Positions 14,038-14,052 of a DNA stretch of 14,052 nt are shown one piece after another. Under the pieces are notes generated by a model. That model searched no databases. It worked only from the letters and a program-made list of their open reading frames with translations, and was not told the DNA's origin. The translations under genes were made by a program, and so were the position numbers. The first letter of the stretch is position 1, and each line of letters opens with the position of its first letter. Origin of the DNA: Flavobacterium psychrophilum (GTDB lineage Bacteria; Bacteroidota; Bacteroidia; Flavobacteriales; Flavobacteriaceae); NCBI GenBank assembly GCA_943325515.2, contig CALPPS020000067.1, positions 1 through 14,052 of the forward strand, in the 5' to 3' direction.

Positions 14038-14052
14038 ACCAATCAATCCTCA

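Overview
The window looks like a stretch of a Flavobacterium-type chromosome (family Flavobacteriaceae, phylum Bacteroidota). The DNA is AT-rich. Several genes have promoter boxes of the Bacteroidota type (TTTG, about 17 bases, then TAnnTTTG) rather than E. coli -35/-10 boxes. The genes are typical of the group: a large secreted PIG-L deacetylase, a DUF2911 protein, and a photolyase operon. This assignment is inferred from composition and protein character; no database search was run.

Layout. 1-842: the 3' part of an AI-2E-family membrane transporter, cut by the left edge. 987-1367: a small exported protein of unknown function. 1455-5788: a tight operon of a secreted multidomain PIG-L deacetylase, a 35-residue single-helix membrane protein, and a sodium/solute symporter, each separated by one base and ending in a hairpin terminator. 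The likely theme is deacylation of an amino-sugar compound and uptake of a product. 5844-6698 (minus): an exported DUF2911 protein with a well-formed promoter. 6842-9308: a divergent operon of SRPBCC protein, SDR with its catalytic Tyr replaced, and class I photolyase, which points to light or oxidative stress. 9381-9602: a small lipoprotein.

9621-10759 is the accessory hot spot. A DUF559 endonuclease-fold gene (minus) lies between near-perfect 36-bp inverted copies of a hairpin-rich repeat. The same repeat forms tandem 88-bp units on both sides. The arrangement recalls REP/RAYT systems but has a PD-(D/E)XK-like nuclease instead of an HUH transposase, and it is the best candidate here for an undescribed repeat-nuclease system.

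10760-13451 (all minus): a beta-phosphoglucomutase-like HAD phosphatase, the tRNA ct6A dehydratase TcdA, a Gln-rich small exported protein, and a TatD-family hydrolase. 13472-13963 is an array of about 70 heptamers (GATTTGG/GATTTAG) just upstream of the TatD gene. The last 90 bases probably begin the control region of a gene beyond the right edge. I saw no tRNA, rRNA, CRISPR array, classical insertion sequence or phage genes.
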